Source of the DNA: Xanthobacteraceae bacterium
Lineage (GTDB): Bacteria; Pseudomonadota; Alphaproteobacteria; Rhizobiales; Xanthobacteraceae
Length of the DNA: 64,000 nt
Reading direction: 5' to 3'
Assembly: GCA_029239875.1 (NCBI GenBank)
Contig: JARBUD010000021.1
Location: 1-64,000, forward strand
Part shown: positions 9,034 through 17,210 of the stretch, in pieces
Position numbering within the stretch: the first letter of the stretch is position 1
Layout of the letters: every line of letters begins with the position of its first letter
Made by a program: the position numbers and the translations under genes
The notes under the pieces: model-generated
Seen by the model: only the letters and a program-made list of their open reading frames with translations
Database searches by the model: none
Told to the model about the DNA's origin: nothing

Positions 9034-9245
9034 GCGACGCGGAACTCACCGTAGAGGTGCCGGAGATGGAGGAGATCAGCGACGGCGACGTCGACGAGGC
9101 CATCGCGTTGTGCGGCGGCGACCTTCGCAAGACCGTCAAGGCCCTGCTGATCGCCAATGCCTTCACCGAGCAGATGCTCGAATTGTCGCGTCAGGAAGCG
9201 AGCCAAGGCTTTCTGCGTCGGCGACCGAAGCGCGCAAAGGGCTAG
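9030..9245 (+). CDS. small helical hypothetical protein (UBA-like 'CGGD' type)
   Basis: GTG start coupled to the upstream stop; ...DVDEAIALCGGDLRKTVKALLIANAFTEQMLEL. Confidence 0.5.
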   Translation: MSDAELTVEVPEMEEISDGDVDEAIALCGGDLRKTVKALLIANAFTEQMLELSRQEASQGFLRRRPKRAKG

Positions 9246-9322
9246 ATCAGCGTCTAGTCGTCCTATTCGGCATCGGCGACGCCGGGCCCCCCGCGCGCAC
9301 ATCGACATTAACCCCCATACTT

Positions 9323-9356
9323 GCCCCAGCTCTCCTGCGGGAGGGCGGGGCTTTTT
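9323..9356 (+). terminator. rho-independent terminator
   Basis: gccccagctctcc tgcg ggagggcggggc (one bulged A) followed by ttttt. Confidence 0.65.
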
Positions 9357-9461
9357 GCGTTCTGCCGACGCGCAGGTCGGCGCTGTCGTGCCCCTGGAGT
9401 AGCGCCAAAGCGATCGACATTACAGATTTAAAGAGCGCGGCGGAAAAATTGTCGTTCGGCG

Positions 9462-9992
9462 TCAGGGTCTGTCGTCGTTGTGCTCAAGCTTCGACTTCAG
9501 TTCCATGAGGTCAAACATCTCGCGTTCCCTACGCTTTATCAGAATCTCAAACTCGACCAAAATCTCGGATAAGGCGCTGATGACGTGAGGATCGGGCTTT
9601 TCGTCCTCCATTTCTTCTTTCAGCCGTTCTTCGGTGTCGGCCATTTTCTGAGAAAGGATGTCGACAAGCGTCTCTAATTCGCCAATACGGCCGTCGAGGT
9701 CTCCGACGCTGTCCCGGTTTGTGAACCTCACGCCGGGTCCTCCATCGCGAGACGAGGTGCCATTTGCGATAAACGATACCCCTTCGGCTTCGAAAGCCTC
9801 CTCGATTTTGGTCAGGGAGTCGGAGCTTGGCATACGGCGGCCCTTTTCAAAGTCGCGCACCGTGCTCTCGCTAAGGCCAGCTTCCTCTGCGAGCCTTGAC
9901 TGCGACCATTCCAGCAGCGCGCGAGCCGCCTTCGATTGCGCCGCGTTTATCAAATGTTCCTCCATTCCTCGAATATCGTTGGAGTGATCCAC
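9462..9992 (-). CDS. XRE-family HTH regulator with C-terminal coiled coil
   Basis: AARALLEWSQSRLAEEAGLSESTVRDFEKGRRMPSSDSLTKIEEAFEAEGVSFI is an XRE HTH. Start uncertain (GTG 9992, ATG 9965 or a downstream TTG). Confidence 0.85.
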   Translation of the reverse strand: MDHSNDIRGMEEHLINAAQSKAARALLEWSQSRLAEEAGLSESTVRDFEKGRRMPSSDSLTKIEEAFEAEGVSFIANGTSSRDGGPGVRFTNRDSVGDLDGRIGELETLVDILSQKMADTEERLKEEMEDEKPDPHVISALSEILVEFEILIKRREREMFDLMELKSKLEHNDDRP

Positions 9993-10066
9993 GCTGTACG
10001 TTGACGCGGGATAGTGTCCACGATATGTGAGGAATGTCTTAACGGAAAACGCGAATGGAGGGAAAG

Positions 10067-10408
10067 ATGTCGGACCCCGTCGCCAACCCCAGCGAGCACG
10101 CCGCGGTGGCGCGCAAGGTGCAAATACCGTTCGTCCAAGCGGAAATCGATCAGATTGACGACGTCCGCTTTGCTCAGCGGCATCAGTCCAGAACCGAGAC
10201 TATCCGGTATCTGATCTTCCGTGGCCTCGAGGCCACCGTCGCCGAGGCGCCGACGCATCGGGGTGAGACCTCAGCCAGATTCACCGACGTCTCGGGTGAA
10301 ATTTCCGAGATCTCGGACGAAATTTCCGGAAATCCGGAAAAGGACGTTGCCATAATGAGGTCTGTCGCGAGGCCGGGCGCGGATAAAACATCCATCGCCG
10401 ACGGATGA
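10067..10408 (+). CDS. ribbon-helix-helix-like small DNA-binding protein (putative)
   Basis: VQIPFVQAEIDQIDDVRFAQRHQSRTETIRYLIFRGLEA resembles an RHH fold; ggaggg SD before ATG 10067; divergent from the XRE gene. Confidence 0.55.
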   Translation: MSDPVANPSEHAAVARKVQIPFVQAEIDQIDDVRFAQRHQSRTETIRYLIFRGLEATVAEAPTHRGETSARFTDVSGEISEISDEISGNPEKDVAIMRSVARPGADKTSIADG

Positions 10409-10640
10409 TGCGACCAGTGGAGTAGGCCTAACCTAGCATCGGCGCGTTTGAAAGTTCATCAAAGGAAATTTGCCCGATTGCAAATGCACCGGTGGCAAAT
10501 TGGCTGGGACTGGCTCCGGGAGATCTACCCGCCGTCTGGGTGAAATACCCCAAATCTGGGGTGAGATTCCCTGCCGCTAAGCGGCGCGACGTTCTAAGCT
10601 GCCAGAAATATCGAGGAGTTAATAAAAGATTACTGAGCAA

Positions 10641-10681
10641 CGGCGGCGGAGCCTAGGCCTGGAAAACCGGCTCCGCCGCCG
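10641..10681 (+). promoter_or_regulatory. perfect 13-bp inverted repeat in the ORF6N gene leader
   Basis: cggcggcggagcc - 15 nt - ggctccgccgccg, about 37 bp upstream of ATG 10718, no adjacent T-run. Confidence 0.5.
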
Positions 10682-10717
10682 CCCAAAAACCATCAACCGA
10701 TCTAGAGGAGAGCGGCG

Positions 10718-11575
10718 ATGAACGCCCTCACACATAGCGCGCCCATGCCCGGCGCGGAAGAGTCTGCGCGCATTTTCTACCGTGACCAGCCGGTCATGAC
10801 GACCGAACAACTCGCTGCTGCCTATGGCGTGAACCCCAAGAACATTCACGACATCCATCAGGCTCACTCGTCCCGTTTCGAGGAGGGGCGCCACTACTAC
10901 CGCCTGTCCGGCGCCGATCTGCGGGAGTTCAAGAACTACCCCGCCAATAGCGGGGTAGTTGGGATGCGCGCGCCGCACCTCACTCTCTGGACCGAGCACG
11001 GCGCCCTGCGCCATGCCAAGCTGCTGGAGAGCTCGAAGGCGTGGGAGGTGTTCGGGAAGCTGGAGGAGACCTATTTCGCCGTGCGCGCCGCGGCGGCGCC
11101 GGTGACCGGGCCGGAGCGGTTCAAGATCGCCCGAGAGAATCGCCTTCAGTTTGAGCGGCACCTGAGCTGGGCGCGCGTCATGGGCCTGAGCGGCGCGCAC
11201 GCGATGCTCGCCGCGAACCGGGCAACCATCATCGCGACGGGGCATGACACGCTGGGAGCCCTCGGTGTCCTGAGCGCCCCCGATGCCGTGCAGGAAATCG
11301 TCGTCATCCCGACCGCCATCGGCGAGAAGCTGGGCGGCCTCTCCGCGCAGGCCGTCAACTCGCATCTGGCGGCCATGGGCTTGCAGGAGCGCGAGCCGCT
11401 TCACAAGGGCAAGTGGCGCTGGAAGCTGACCCAGGCGGGCCTGGACGCCGGAGGCCGCTACGACGTGCAGAGCCGCAGCAACAACACGGGAACGGCGCGC
11501 TTCATCGAATGGCCGCTCTCGGTCGTCGACAGTGTGCGCACCTTTCTGAAGGGCGAGGAAGGGGAAACGGCATGA
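10718..11575 (+). CDS. ORF6N domain-containing protein (phage antirepressor-like)
   Basis: PVMTTEQLAAAYGVNPKNIHDIHQAHSSRFEEGRHYYRLSGADLREFK...LTLWTEHGALRHAKLLESSKAWEVFGKLEETYF. Confidence 0.8.
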   Translation: MNALTHSAPMPGAEESARIFYRDQPVMTTEQLAAAYGVNPKNIHDIHQAHSSRFEEGRHYYRLSGADLREFKNYPANSGVVGMRAPHLTLWTEHGALRHAKLLESSKAWEVFGKLEETYFAVRAAAAPVTGPERFKIARENRLQFERHLSWARVMGLSGAHAMLAANRATIIATGHDTLGALGVLSAPDAVQEIVVIPTAIGEKLGGLSAQAVNSHLAAMGLQEREPLHKGKWRWKLTQAGLDAGGRYDVQSRSNNTGTARFIEWPLSVVDSVRTFLKGEEGETA

Positions 11576-11811
11576 GCGGCTTCAGGAACGAGGCACCGAC
11601 CTACGATCCCGAGTCGGATATCCACGACCTTGCGGTACTCGCCGGTATCGCCGTGTCGTACATCGGCGATGTCCTCCAGGGATCGGGCATCTACGATCCG
11701 AAGGGGACGGCCCGGCCTCTCTCGTCCGAGGCGAGCGATGAAATCCTCTTCCTCGTGGCTGAGATATGTCGCCGGTCGTCGGCGATACGGCGGAGCATGT
11801 TCGGCGGATAG
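11572..11811 (+). CDS. hypothetical protein, 79 aa
   Basis: ATG overlaps the ORF6N gene stop (ATGA); MSGFRNEAPTYDPESDIHDLAVLAGIAVSYIGDVLQG... Confidence 0.55.
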   Translation: MSGFRNEAPTYDPESDIHDLAVLAGIAVSYIGDVLQGSGIYDPKGTARPLSSEASDEILFLVAEICRRSSAIRRSMFGG

Positions 11812-11938
11812 TCACGCAGCGGAGGAGGGAGCGAACAAGGCTCCCTTTTCCCATTTCCTGGGCCATTTCATGGGCGGCAATTTATGGGCCCTGGTCTGCC
11901 CATCACCTAAGACATTGAGAAGTCTCAGGTTCGCGTGG

Positions 11939-12012
11939 TCGGAGTGGCAGGATTTGAACCTGCGACCCCCTCGTCCCGAACGAGGTGCGCTACCAGGCTG
12001 CGCTACACTCCG
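11939..12012 (-). tRNA. tRNA-Pro(CGG)
   Basis: Minus strand reads cggagtgtagcgcagcctggtagcgcacctcgttcgggacgagggggtcgcaggttcaaatcctgccactccga; acceptor, D, anticodon (CGG) and T arms all fold. Confidence 0.95.
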
Positions 12013-12206
12013 CCGCGGCGCGAGCCTCTAGCATGCGGATGCGCAGGGCCGCAAGGGGCGCGCGGTAAAGGATGTGGATGAAGCGAGCGACCCTTTCGCC
12101 ATCGAGCGGGCGACACCCGCCCGAACGAGGTTGAAAGCCGGGCTAAGCTGTGTCTATGTCCGCGCCCACGGCCGGCCGGCGTACCGTCGAACGGCTGCCG
12201 GCCCGG

Positions 12207-12281
12207 TGGGGCGTCGCCAAGTGGTAAGGCAGGGGATTTTGATTCCCCCATGCGGAGGTTCGAATCCTCCCGCCCCAGCCA
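12207..12281 (+). tRNA. tRNA-Gln(TTG)
   Basis: tggggcgtcgccaagtggtaaggcaggggattttgattcccccatgcggaggttcgaatcctcccgccccagcca; anticodon TTG, encoded CCA. Confidence 0.95.
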
Positions 12282-12287
12282 GCCGCC

Positions 12288-13070
12288 ATGCTAGAAGCGG
12301 GACATATCCCGATCCACCATGCGGCGGCCGCCTTGCGCATCCATCTCGTCAATCCCAACACCACGCGGTCGATGACCGATACCATCGCCGCCGCCGCACG
12401 CACGGTTGCGGCACCGGGCACGGAGATTCTGGAGGCCACCTCCGCCATGGGGCCGGCCTCCATCGAGGGGCACTATGACGACGCGCTGGCGCTGCCCGGC
12501 CTGCTCGCGGCCATCGCCGAAGCGGAGGCGGCGGGGGTGGACGCACATATCATCGCCTGCTTCGACGATACCGGGCTGGAGGCCGCGCGCACGCTCGCCA
12601 AGGCGCCGGTGGTCGGCATCGGCGAGGCCGGCTTCCACATGGCGAGCCTTGTGGCCCATCGCTTCGCGGTGGTGACGACGCTGTCGCGCTCCATCCCGGT
12701 CATCGAGGCCAATCTCATGCGCTACGGGCTTGACCGCCGCTGCGCCGCCGTGCGCGCGTCCGAGGTGGCGGTGCTGGAGCTGGAGGACCCGGCCTCCGGC
12801 GCCCGCGTCCGCATCTCCGCCGAGATCGGCCGCGCCCTGTGCGAGGACCGGGCGGAGGCGATCGTGCTCGGCTGCGCCGGCATGGCCGACCTCGCCCGCG
12901 CGCTGGGCGAGGAGCACGGCGTGCCGGTGATCGACGGGGTGGCGAGCGCGGTGGCGCTGGCGGAGGGCCTCGTCAGGGCCGGGCTGGCGACCTCGAAGAC
13001 GGGCGCCTATGCGCCGCCGCGGCCGAAGCCCTATGCCGGCCGGCTCGCCGATTTCGCGCCGAAGGGATAG
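12288..13070 (+). CDS. Asp/Glu (hydantoin) racemase family protein
   Basis: IHLVNPNTTRSMTDTIAAAA...IIACFDDTGLEAARTL...EAIVLGCAGMADLARALGEEHGVPVIDGVASAVALAEGLV. Confidence 0.85.
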   Translation: MLEAGHIPIHHAAAALRIHLVNPNTTRSMTDTIAAAARTVAAPGTEILEATSAMGPASIEGHYDDALALPGLLAAIAEAEAAGVDAHIIACFDDTGLEAARTLAKAPVVGIGEAGFHMASLVAHRFAVVTTLSRSIPVIEANLMRYGLDRRCAAVRASEVAVLELEDPASGARVRISAEIGRALCEDRAEAIVLGCAGMADLARALGEEHGVPVIDGVASAVALAEGLVRAGLATSKTGAYAPPRPKPYAGRLADFAPKG

Positions 13071-13120
13071 GCTGCCTCAGCCTACGCCGAGCGGCGTCGC
13101 CCCCTTCCCACCTGCAGACC

Positions 13121-13212
13121 GTCATCCCCGGGCTTGGCCCGGGGATCCACGACTTGCCTGGCGCCATGCGGTACTGCAGGCGTGGATGGCCGGGCCAAGC
13201 CCGGCCATGACG
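13121..13212. repeat. intergenic two-arm palindromic repeat, family A copy 1
   Basis: gtcatccccgggcttggcccggggatccacgac ... gtggatggccgggccaagcccggccatgac. Confidence 0.85.
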
Positions 13213-13227
13213 ATCTTCCAAACCTTA

Positions 13228-13728
13228 TCAGCCGAGCTTGCGCAGCAGGCGCAGCACCTCGACGCGCTCGCCCTCGTCGAGCGGCTCCAGCGTCGCCTCG
13301 GTGATCTCGCGCGCGACCAATATGGCCTCATCCGCCACCGCCCGCCCGCGCTCGGACAGGCCGACAGCGCGGCGGCGGCGGTCCAGCGGGTCGTCGGCGG
13401 TGAGCACGAAGCCGCGGGCGCGCAGGCGGTCGACCACGCCCTTGATGGTGGCGGCGTCGAGATAGACCAGCCGTCCCAGCCGGTTCTGCGAGCAGGGGCC
13501 GACCTCGCGCAGCTTGGCGAGGGTGGCGAATTGCGGCGGGGTCAGGCCCTCGATCATGCGCGCGGCGAACAGCGCGGTGTGGCGCTGGTTGGCGACGCGC
13601 ATGAGGAAACCCACCTGCTGATCGAGCCGGTAGGTCTCGATCGCCTGCGCCTTCGCGTCGGCCGGATCGTCGGGGCCGTCCGCACTCATAAGCCCGTCTC
13701 TCTCCCGCACATCCGTCATGGCCGCCAT
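13228..13728 (-). CDS. MarR-family transcriptional regulator
   Basis: GLTPPQFATLAKLREVGPCSQNRLGRLVYLDAATIKGVVDRLRARGFVLTADDPLDRRRRAVGLSERG. Confidence 0.9.
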   Translation of the reverse strand: MAAMTDVRERDGLMSADGPDDPADAKAQAIETYRLDQQVGFLMRVANQRHTALFAARMIEGLTPPQFATLAKLREVGPCSQNRLGRLVYLDAATIKGVVDRLRARGFVLTADDPLDRRRRAVGLSERGRAVADEAILVAREITEATLEPLDEGERVEVLRLLRKLG

Positions 13729-13789
13729 CAGAGCACAACGAAGCCGGCTCGCAAATACAATACGTACACGTTCAATAATCTGGAGGGAT

Positions 13790-14524
13790 TCAACCGAATA
13801 TTCGCGTGGGCTCGACTGCCGAATCGAGGGCGTCCATCGAACCTTGCCACCGCACTTCGCCCTGTTCGATCACATAGGCCCGGTCGCATACCGCACTGCA
13901 CAGCGCGGTATTCTGTTCGGAAATCAGCAAGGAGAGGCCACTGGCCTTCAATGCGGCCAGGGCACCAATCATTTGCTCTACAATGATTGGCGCGACACCT
14001 TCCGACGGCTCGTCGAGCAGCAGCAGCGCCGGGCGGCCGACGAGGGCCCGCGCCACGGCGAGCATCTGCTGCTCGCCGCCCGACATCTGGCCGCCGAGCC
14101 GGTCCTGCAGCGCGGCGAGGTTGGGGAACAGCGCGAACAGCGCCTCGCGCGGCCAGTCCGGGCCGATGAGGCCGCCGTCGCCGGGCCGCACGGCGCGGCT
14201 GCCGAGGTCGAGATTCTCCCCTACGGTGAGGTCGGTGAAAATGCGCCGGTCCTCGGGCACATAGCCGATGCCGAGCCGGGCGACGGCGTAGGTCGGCAGG
14301 CCGGCCATGTCCTTCCCGTGCAAGGCGAGGCGACGCGCGCGGCGGCGCACCAGCCCCATCACCGCCTTCATTGTGGTGGACTTGCCGGCGCCGTTGCGGC
14401 CGACGAGGGCCACCGCCTCGCCCGGCGCGACGGCGAGCGACAGGCCGAACAGGATCTTGGCCTCGCCATACCAGGCTTCCAGCCCGTCGATCTCCAGCAT
14501 GGGCGTATCGGCGGACGTACTCAT
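13790..14524 (-). CDS. livF: branched-chain amino acid-type ABC transporter ATP-binding protein (LivF-like)
   Basis: Walker A GRNGAGKST, signature MSGGEQQMLAVARAL, VPEDRRIFTDLTVGENL. Confidence 0.9.
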   Translation of the reverse strand: MSTSADTPMLEIDGLEAWYGEAKILFGLSLAVAPGEAVALVGRNGAGKSTTMKAVMGLVRRRARRLALHGKDMAGLPTYAVARLGIGYVPEDRRIFTDLTVGENLDLGSRAVRPGDGGLIGPDWPREALFALFPNLAALQDRLGGQMSGGEQQMLAVARALVGRPALLLLDEPSEGVAPIIVEQMIGALAALKASGLSLLISEQNTALCSAVCDRAYVIEQGEVRWQGSMDALDSAVEPTRIFG

Positions 14525-15285
14525 CCGGCTGCCTCCGCTGCCGCCGTGCCGCCGAGATAGACCTCGCGCACTCTCAGATCGGTGCGCACCTCGTCGACCG
14601 TGCCGTCGGCGATCAGTCGGCCGCGGGCGAGCACGATCACCCGGTCGGCATGGCCGAAGACGACGTCCATCGAATGCTCGGTGAACAGCACGGCGAGGCC
14701 GCGCGAGCGGGTGAGCTTCTGAACGAGCGCGATCATCTCGCCGCGCTCGGCCGCGGCCATGCCGGCGGTGGGCTCGTCCATCAGCAGGAGCTTGGGATCG
14801 CCGGCGAGCGCCATGGCGAGCTCGAGCCGCTTGACGTCGCCATAGGCGAGCGCCGCGGCGGGCCGCTCGGCCTCGCCGGCCATGCCGGTCTGCTCCAGCA
14901 GCGCCATGGCCTCGTCGCGGGCGATGGTGGTCGCCGGCCGCCAGAAGCCGAACACGGCGCCGCGCGCGGCGATGAGCGCGGCCTGCACATTCTCCAGCGC
15001 GGTCATCGAGCCGAACACCGCCGCCACCTGGAACGTGCGGCCGACGCCGAGATGGGCGATGCGGCGCGAGGGCAGGCCGGTGACGTCGCGCCCGAGGATG
15101 CGCACCGTGCCGGAATCCGGCCTGAGCTGGCCGTTGACGATGTTGAAGCAGGTCGACTTGCCGGCGCCGTTGGGGCCGATCAGCGCCAGCAATTCGCCCG
15201 GCGCGATGGAGAAGCTCACCCCATCCAGCGCGCGCACGCCGCCATAGTGCTTGGTGAGCTCGCGCACCTCCAATATGGCGGTCAT
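14521..15285 (-). CDS. livG: branched-chain amino acid-type ABC transporter ATP-binding protein (LivG-like)
   Basis: Walker A GPNGAGKST; GVGRTFQVAAVFGSMTALENV; LLLMDEPTAGM; overlaps livF by 4 bp. Confidence 0.9.
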   Translation of the reverse strand: MTAILEVRELTKHYGGVRALDGVSFSIAPGELLALIGPNGAGKSTCFNIVNGQLRPDSGTVRILGRDVTGLPSRRIAHLGVGRTFQVAAVFGSMTALENVQAALIAARGAVFGFWRPATTIARDEAMALLEQTGMAGEAERPAAALAYGDVKRLELAMALAGDPKLLLMDEPTAGMAAAERGEMIALVQKLTRSRGLAVLFTEHSMDVVFGHADRVIVLARGRLIADGTVDEVRTDLRVREVYLGGTAAAEAAG

Positions 15286-17180
15286 CGCGCGCCTCCGGGC
15301 CGGCGCAGGCCGCGAGAGAGCCCACCCGCGATGCCGAAGGGAAAGAGGAGGACGACGGCGAGGATGATGAGGCCGAGCAGCGCGCGCCAATAGTCGGTCT
15401 CGCGCATCACGCTGTCCTGCAGCAGGGTGAAGGCGCCGGCGCCGACCACCGGGCCGATCAGGCTCTGCACGCCGCCGATCAGCACCATGACCAGGCCGTC
15501 TATGGAGCGGCCGACCGAGATCGCCTCCGGCGAGATCGAGCCCTTGGCGAAGGCGAACAGCCCGCCAGCCGCACCACAGACCGCACCGGCGAGCGCGAAG
15601 GCAAGCCAGCGCACGCGGGCGACAGGGATGCCGGAAGCCTCGGCGCGCAGGCGCGAATCGCGCGCGGCCCGCAGCGCCATGCCGAAGGGGGCGAAGACCA
15701 GCCGCCGCAGCAGCAGGAGCCCGGCCAGTGTCACCACGAAGGCGGCGAGGTAGAGCCCGGTGCGGCTGTCGAACGGCCATTCCGGCCACACGTCGAACAG
15801 GCCGTTGGAGCCGCCGGTGACCTCCTCCCACTGGAAGGCGACGGACCAGACGATCTGCGCGAAGGCGAGCGTCAGCATGGCGAAATAGACGCCCTCCAGC
15901 CGCACGCAGAACCAGCCGAACAGCACCGCGCCAAAGGCCGCGACGCCGATGCCGGTGGCGAAGGCGAGCGGGGTCGGCAGGCTGAGCGCGGTGACGGCGT
16001 AGGCGGTGCCGTAGGCGCCGAGGCCGAAATAGGCGGCGTGGCCGAAGGAGGCCATGCCGCCCGGCCCCATGATGAAGTGCAGCGAGGCGGCGAACAGCGC
16101 CGCCACCAGCATGTCGAGCGCCAGCACCGGCGCGTAGCTGACGAGCGTGCCGATCAGCGGCATGGCGGCGAACAGGGCGACGGCGGCGAGGGCGAGGAGG
16201 CGGGCAGGGGCGGAGAACGGGCGCAGCGGCGGCTCGGCCGGGCCGCCACGGGCGGCGGGTGGCTGCGGCCGGCCGAACAGGCCGTGCGGGCGCACGATCA
16301 GCACCAGCGCCATCACCAGGAACTCGGCCACCAGCGTCAGCCGCGACATGTTGAAGGTGAAGCCGAAGATGTCGACCACGCCGAGCGCGGTGCACAGCGC
16401 CTTCGCCTCCGCCACCAGCACGGCGGCGAGATAGGCGCCGCGGATCGAGCCCATGCCGCCGACCACGACGACCACGAAGGCGTCGCCGAGCACCGAGAGG
16501 TCGAGGGTGAGGCTCGCCGGCTCGCGCGCCATCTGCAGCGCGCCGCCGAGCCCGGCGATGCCGGCGCCGAGAGCGAAGACCATGGTGAACAGCAGCGCCT
16601 CGTTGATGCCGAGCGCCGCCACCATCTCGCGATCCTGCGTCGCGGCGCGGATCAGCCGGCCGAAGCGGGTGCGGGCGAGCAGCAGGTGCAGGCCGATCAG
16701 CACCGCCGGGCCGATGAGGGCGAGGAAGATGTCGTATTCAGGCAGCCGCCGGCCGAGCAGCATCACCGAGCCGGACAGACCCGGCGCGCGCGGCCCCAAT
16801 ATGTCCTCCGGGCCCCAGAGGAACAGCGCGGCGTCGTTGATGACGAGCAGCAGAGCGAAGGTGGCGAGCAGCTGGTAGAGCTCGGGCGCGCCATAGAGCC
16901 GGCGCAGCAGCGTCATCTCGATCAGCGCGCCGAGCGCCGCCACGACGAGCGCGGCAGCGAGGATGCCGGCCCAGAAGCCGAACGGCCCGCCGATCCACGT
17001 CCCGATCTTCGGCGCCAGCGTCACGGCGAGGTAGAGCCCCAGCATGTAGAAGGAGCCGTGCGCCATGTTCACGATGCGGGTGACGCCGAAGATGATCGAC
17101 AGCCCGGCGGCGACGAGGAACAGGCCGGAGGCGGAGGCGAGGCCGTTCACCGCCTGGAACAGGAGCGCGTCGAGCGACAT
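15282..17180 (-). CDS. fused LivH-LivM branched-chain amino acid-type ABC permease
   Basis: One 632-aa ORF. N-terminal half is LivH-like (VARG...FGVTRIVNMAHGSFYMLG); C-terminal half is LivM-like (GHAAYFGLGAYGTAYAV...ARDSRLRAEASGIPVARVRWLAFALAGAVCGAAGGLFAF). Confidence 0.9.
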   Translation of the reverse strand: MSLDALLFQAVNGLASASGLFLVAAGLSIIFGVTRIVNMAHGSFYMLGLYLAVTLAPKIGTWIGGPFGFWAGILAAALVVAALGALIEMTLLRRLYGAPELYQLLATFALLLVINDAALFLWGPEDILGPRAPGLSGSVMLLGRRLPEYDIFLALIGPAVLIGLHLLLARTRFGRLIRAATQDREMVAALGINEALLFTMVFALGAGIAGLGGALQMAREPASLTLDLSVLGDAFVVVVVGGMGSIRGAYLAAVLVAEAKALCTALGVVDIFGFTFNMSRLTLVAEFLVMALVLIVRPHGLFGRPQPPAARGGPAEPPLRPFSAPARLLALAAVALFAAMPLIGTLVSYAPVLALDMLVAALFAASLHFIMGPGGMASFGHAAYFGLGAYGTAYAVTALSLPTPLAFATGIGVAAFGAVLFGWFCVRLEGVYFAMLTLAFAQIVWSVAFQWEEVTGGSNGLFDVWPEWPFDSRTGLYLAAFVVTLAGLLLLRRLVFAPFGMALRAARDSRLRAEASGIPVARVRWLAFALAGAVCGAAGGLFAFAKGSISPEAISVGRSIDGLVMVLIGGVQSLIGPVVGAGAFTLLQDSVMRETDYWRALLGLIILAVVLLFPFGIAGGLSRGLRRPGGAR

Positions 17181-17210
17181 CGGGAGGGGGCCGCCGGCTC
17201 GTCGCGCCGC

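Noticed and set aside
11939-12012. tRNA-Pro as a proven attachment site
   Set aside because: Geometry fits, but no integrase gene and no second copy of the tRNA 3' end were found in the window, so kept only as a hypothesis.
12143-12463. Minus-strand ORF across tRNA-Gln and the racemase start
   Set aside because: Overlaps a certain tRNA and the opposite strand of a recognised gene.
13121-13212. Possible CRISPR-like array
   Set aside because: Only dispersed two-arm palindromes; no tandem repeats with unique spacers and no cas genes.
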